Shown here piece by piece: positions 12,370 to 12,804 of a stretch of DNA of 12,804 nt; position 1 is the first letter of the stretch, and each line of letters begins with the position of its first letter. Origin of the DNA: Vulcanimicrobiota bacterium (GTDB lineage Bacteria; Vulcanimicrobiota; Vulcanimicrobiia; Vulcanimicrobiales; Vulcanimicrobiaceae). A program made the position numbers and the translations under genes. Under the pieces are notes generated by a model that saw only the letters and a list, made by a program, of their open reading frames with translations, had not been told where the DNA came from and made no database searches. The DNA is taken from assembly GCA_013289785.1 (NCBI GenBank), contig JABCZE010000017.1, positions 1 to 12,804 on the forward strand. Reading direction: 5' to 3'.

Positions 12370-12804
12370 TCCGGCCGACCTTGCCGAGCGCTTTGAAAGC
12401 GCCCTCGAAGAGCGGATTACCGGATATCGGGGATCGGAAGAGATCTCCGATATGCTTTTGCGCCACTTCGGTTATGGCGGATACGGGCCGGCGCGCCGCG
12501 GCAAACGCCTGCGTCCGCAAATGGTCATGCGGGTTGCAACCGGTGAGGGCGCGCCCCTCGAGCACGCGCTCGACGCGGCGGTAGCCGTCGAAATCTTTCA
12601 CAACTATTCCCTCGTTCACGACGATATCGAAGATCGTGACGAACTCCGCCACGGGCGGCCGACGCTGTGGAGCCAGTATGGGGTCGCCGCCGCCATCAAC
12701 GCGGGCGATGCGATGTGCGCGCTCAGCTTTCTGAGTTTGGAGCATGCGGCTGCGTACCTCGATGCGGCTAGAGTCTTACAAATGATCGCGCTCTTGCACG
12801 AAGC
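12329..12804 (+). CDS. Polyprenyl diphosphate synthase (GGPP/FPP-synthase family), 3'-partial
   Basis: The open frame runs off the right edge. About 158 residues are visible. GKRLRPQMV is the IPP-binding motif, and LVHDDIEDRDELRHGRPT is the first Asp-rich motif (DDxxD) with its following Arg region. NAGDAMCALSF follows. The second Asp-rich motif lies beyond the window. The enzyme condenses IPP onto allylic diphosphates. DDxxD without the two-residue insert, and Tyr at the fifth position before it, point to a short-chain product such as GGPP or FPP, but chain length is not settled. The start is unsure. ATG 12329 overlaps ispH by 41 bases and has no clear ribosome-binding site; a CTG at 12362 follows GGAGGAG by 10 bases and would remove 11 residues. 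Confidence 0.9.
   Translation, partial: MSRLGWRSSQPLRSPADLAERFESALEERITGYRGSEEISDMLLRHFGYGGYGPARRGKRLRPQMVMRVATGEGAPLEHALDAAVAVEIFHNYSLVHDDIEDRDELRHGRPTLWSQYGVAAAINAGDAMCALSFLSLEHAAAYLDAARVLQMIALLHE

Noticed and set aside
1..12804. CRISPR array, tRNA, rRNA, insertion sequence or prophage genes
   Set aside because: No regularly spaced repeats, cloverleaf, rRNA signatures, transposase or phage genes were seen on either strand.

Overview
The window is about 12.8 kb of GC-rich bacterial chromosome. It is densely packed with overlapping genes and carries almost entirely housekeeping functions. GTG and TTG starts are common, no rRNA or tRNA was recognised, and no gap longer than about 120 bases lacks a gene. 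A secreted NHL-type lipoprotein, a REP-like repeat of the TCCTGAGCGnAGTCGAAGG type and the gene mix fit a soil or environmental lineage such as Candidatus Eremiobacterota (WPS-2). That placement is an inference from memory and the sequence alone does not prove it.

Layout. (1) Bases 1-1685, plus strand: the 3' part of a PLP-dependent class I/II aminotransferase, an unrecognised 166-residue protein overlapping its end, and a cytoplasmic cyclophilin-type peptidyl-prolyl isomerase. A hairpin at 1670-1695 separates this convergent block from the next. (2) Bases 1721-8313, minus strand, transcribed radA -> ftcD -> two-domain M16 metallopeptidase -> succinate-semialdehyde-type aldehyde dehydrogenase -> small helical stress-like protein. 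The ftcD/M16 and M16/dehydrogenase junctions are 4-base stop/start overlaps, so these three genes look translationally coupled. (3) Bases 8314-8435: a divergent intergenic region rich in inverted repeats. (4) Bases 8436-9515, plus strand: a secreted beta-propeller lipoprotein. (5) Bases 9538-12804, plus strand: a Phd/YefM-VapC type II toxin-antitoxin pair, then cmk, plsC, ispH and a truncated polyprenyl diphosphate synthase, all overlapping or nearly so.

How the genes work together. The last block makes precursors for nucleic acids and membranes: CMP phosphorylation, phosphatidic acid synthesis, the last MEP-pathway step, and prenyl chain elongation. IspH product is the substrate of the prenyl synthase next to it. 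The toxin-antitoxin pair sits at the head of this operon, and its toxin stop codon overlaps the cmk start. A good sigma-70-like promoter lies directly before the antitoxin, with its -10 inside a palindromic operator, so the antitoxin mRNA may be leaderless. The middle block combines glutamate-family catabolism (FtcD, the dehydrogenase) with a secreted peptidase.

The most distinctive non-coding signal is a REP-like repeat found three times, each time at a gene junction. One copy sits in the signal-peptide region of the M16 gene, one carries the stop codon of cmk and the ribosome-binding site of plsC, and one overlaps the start of ftcD. Two of the copies contain an inverted unit nested inside a direct unit.
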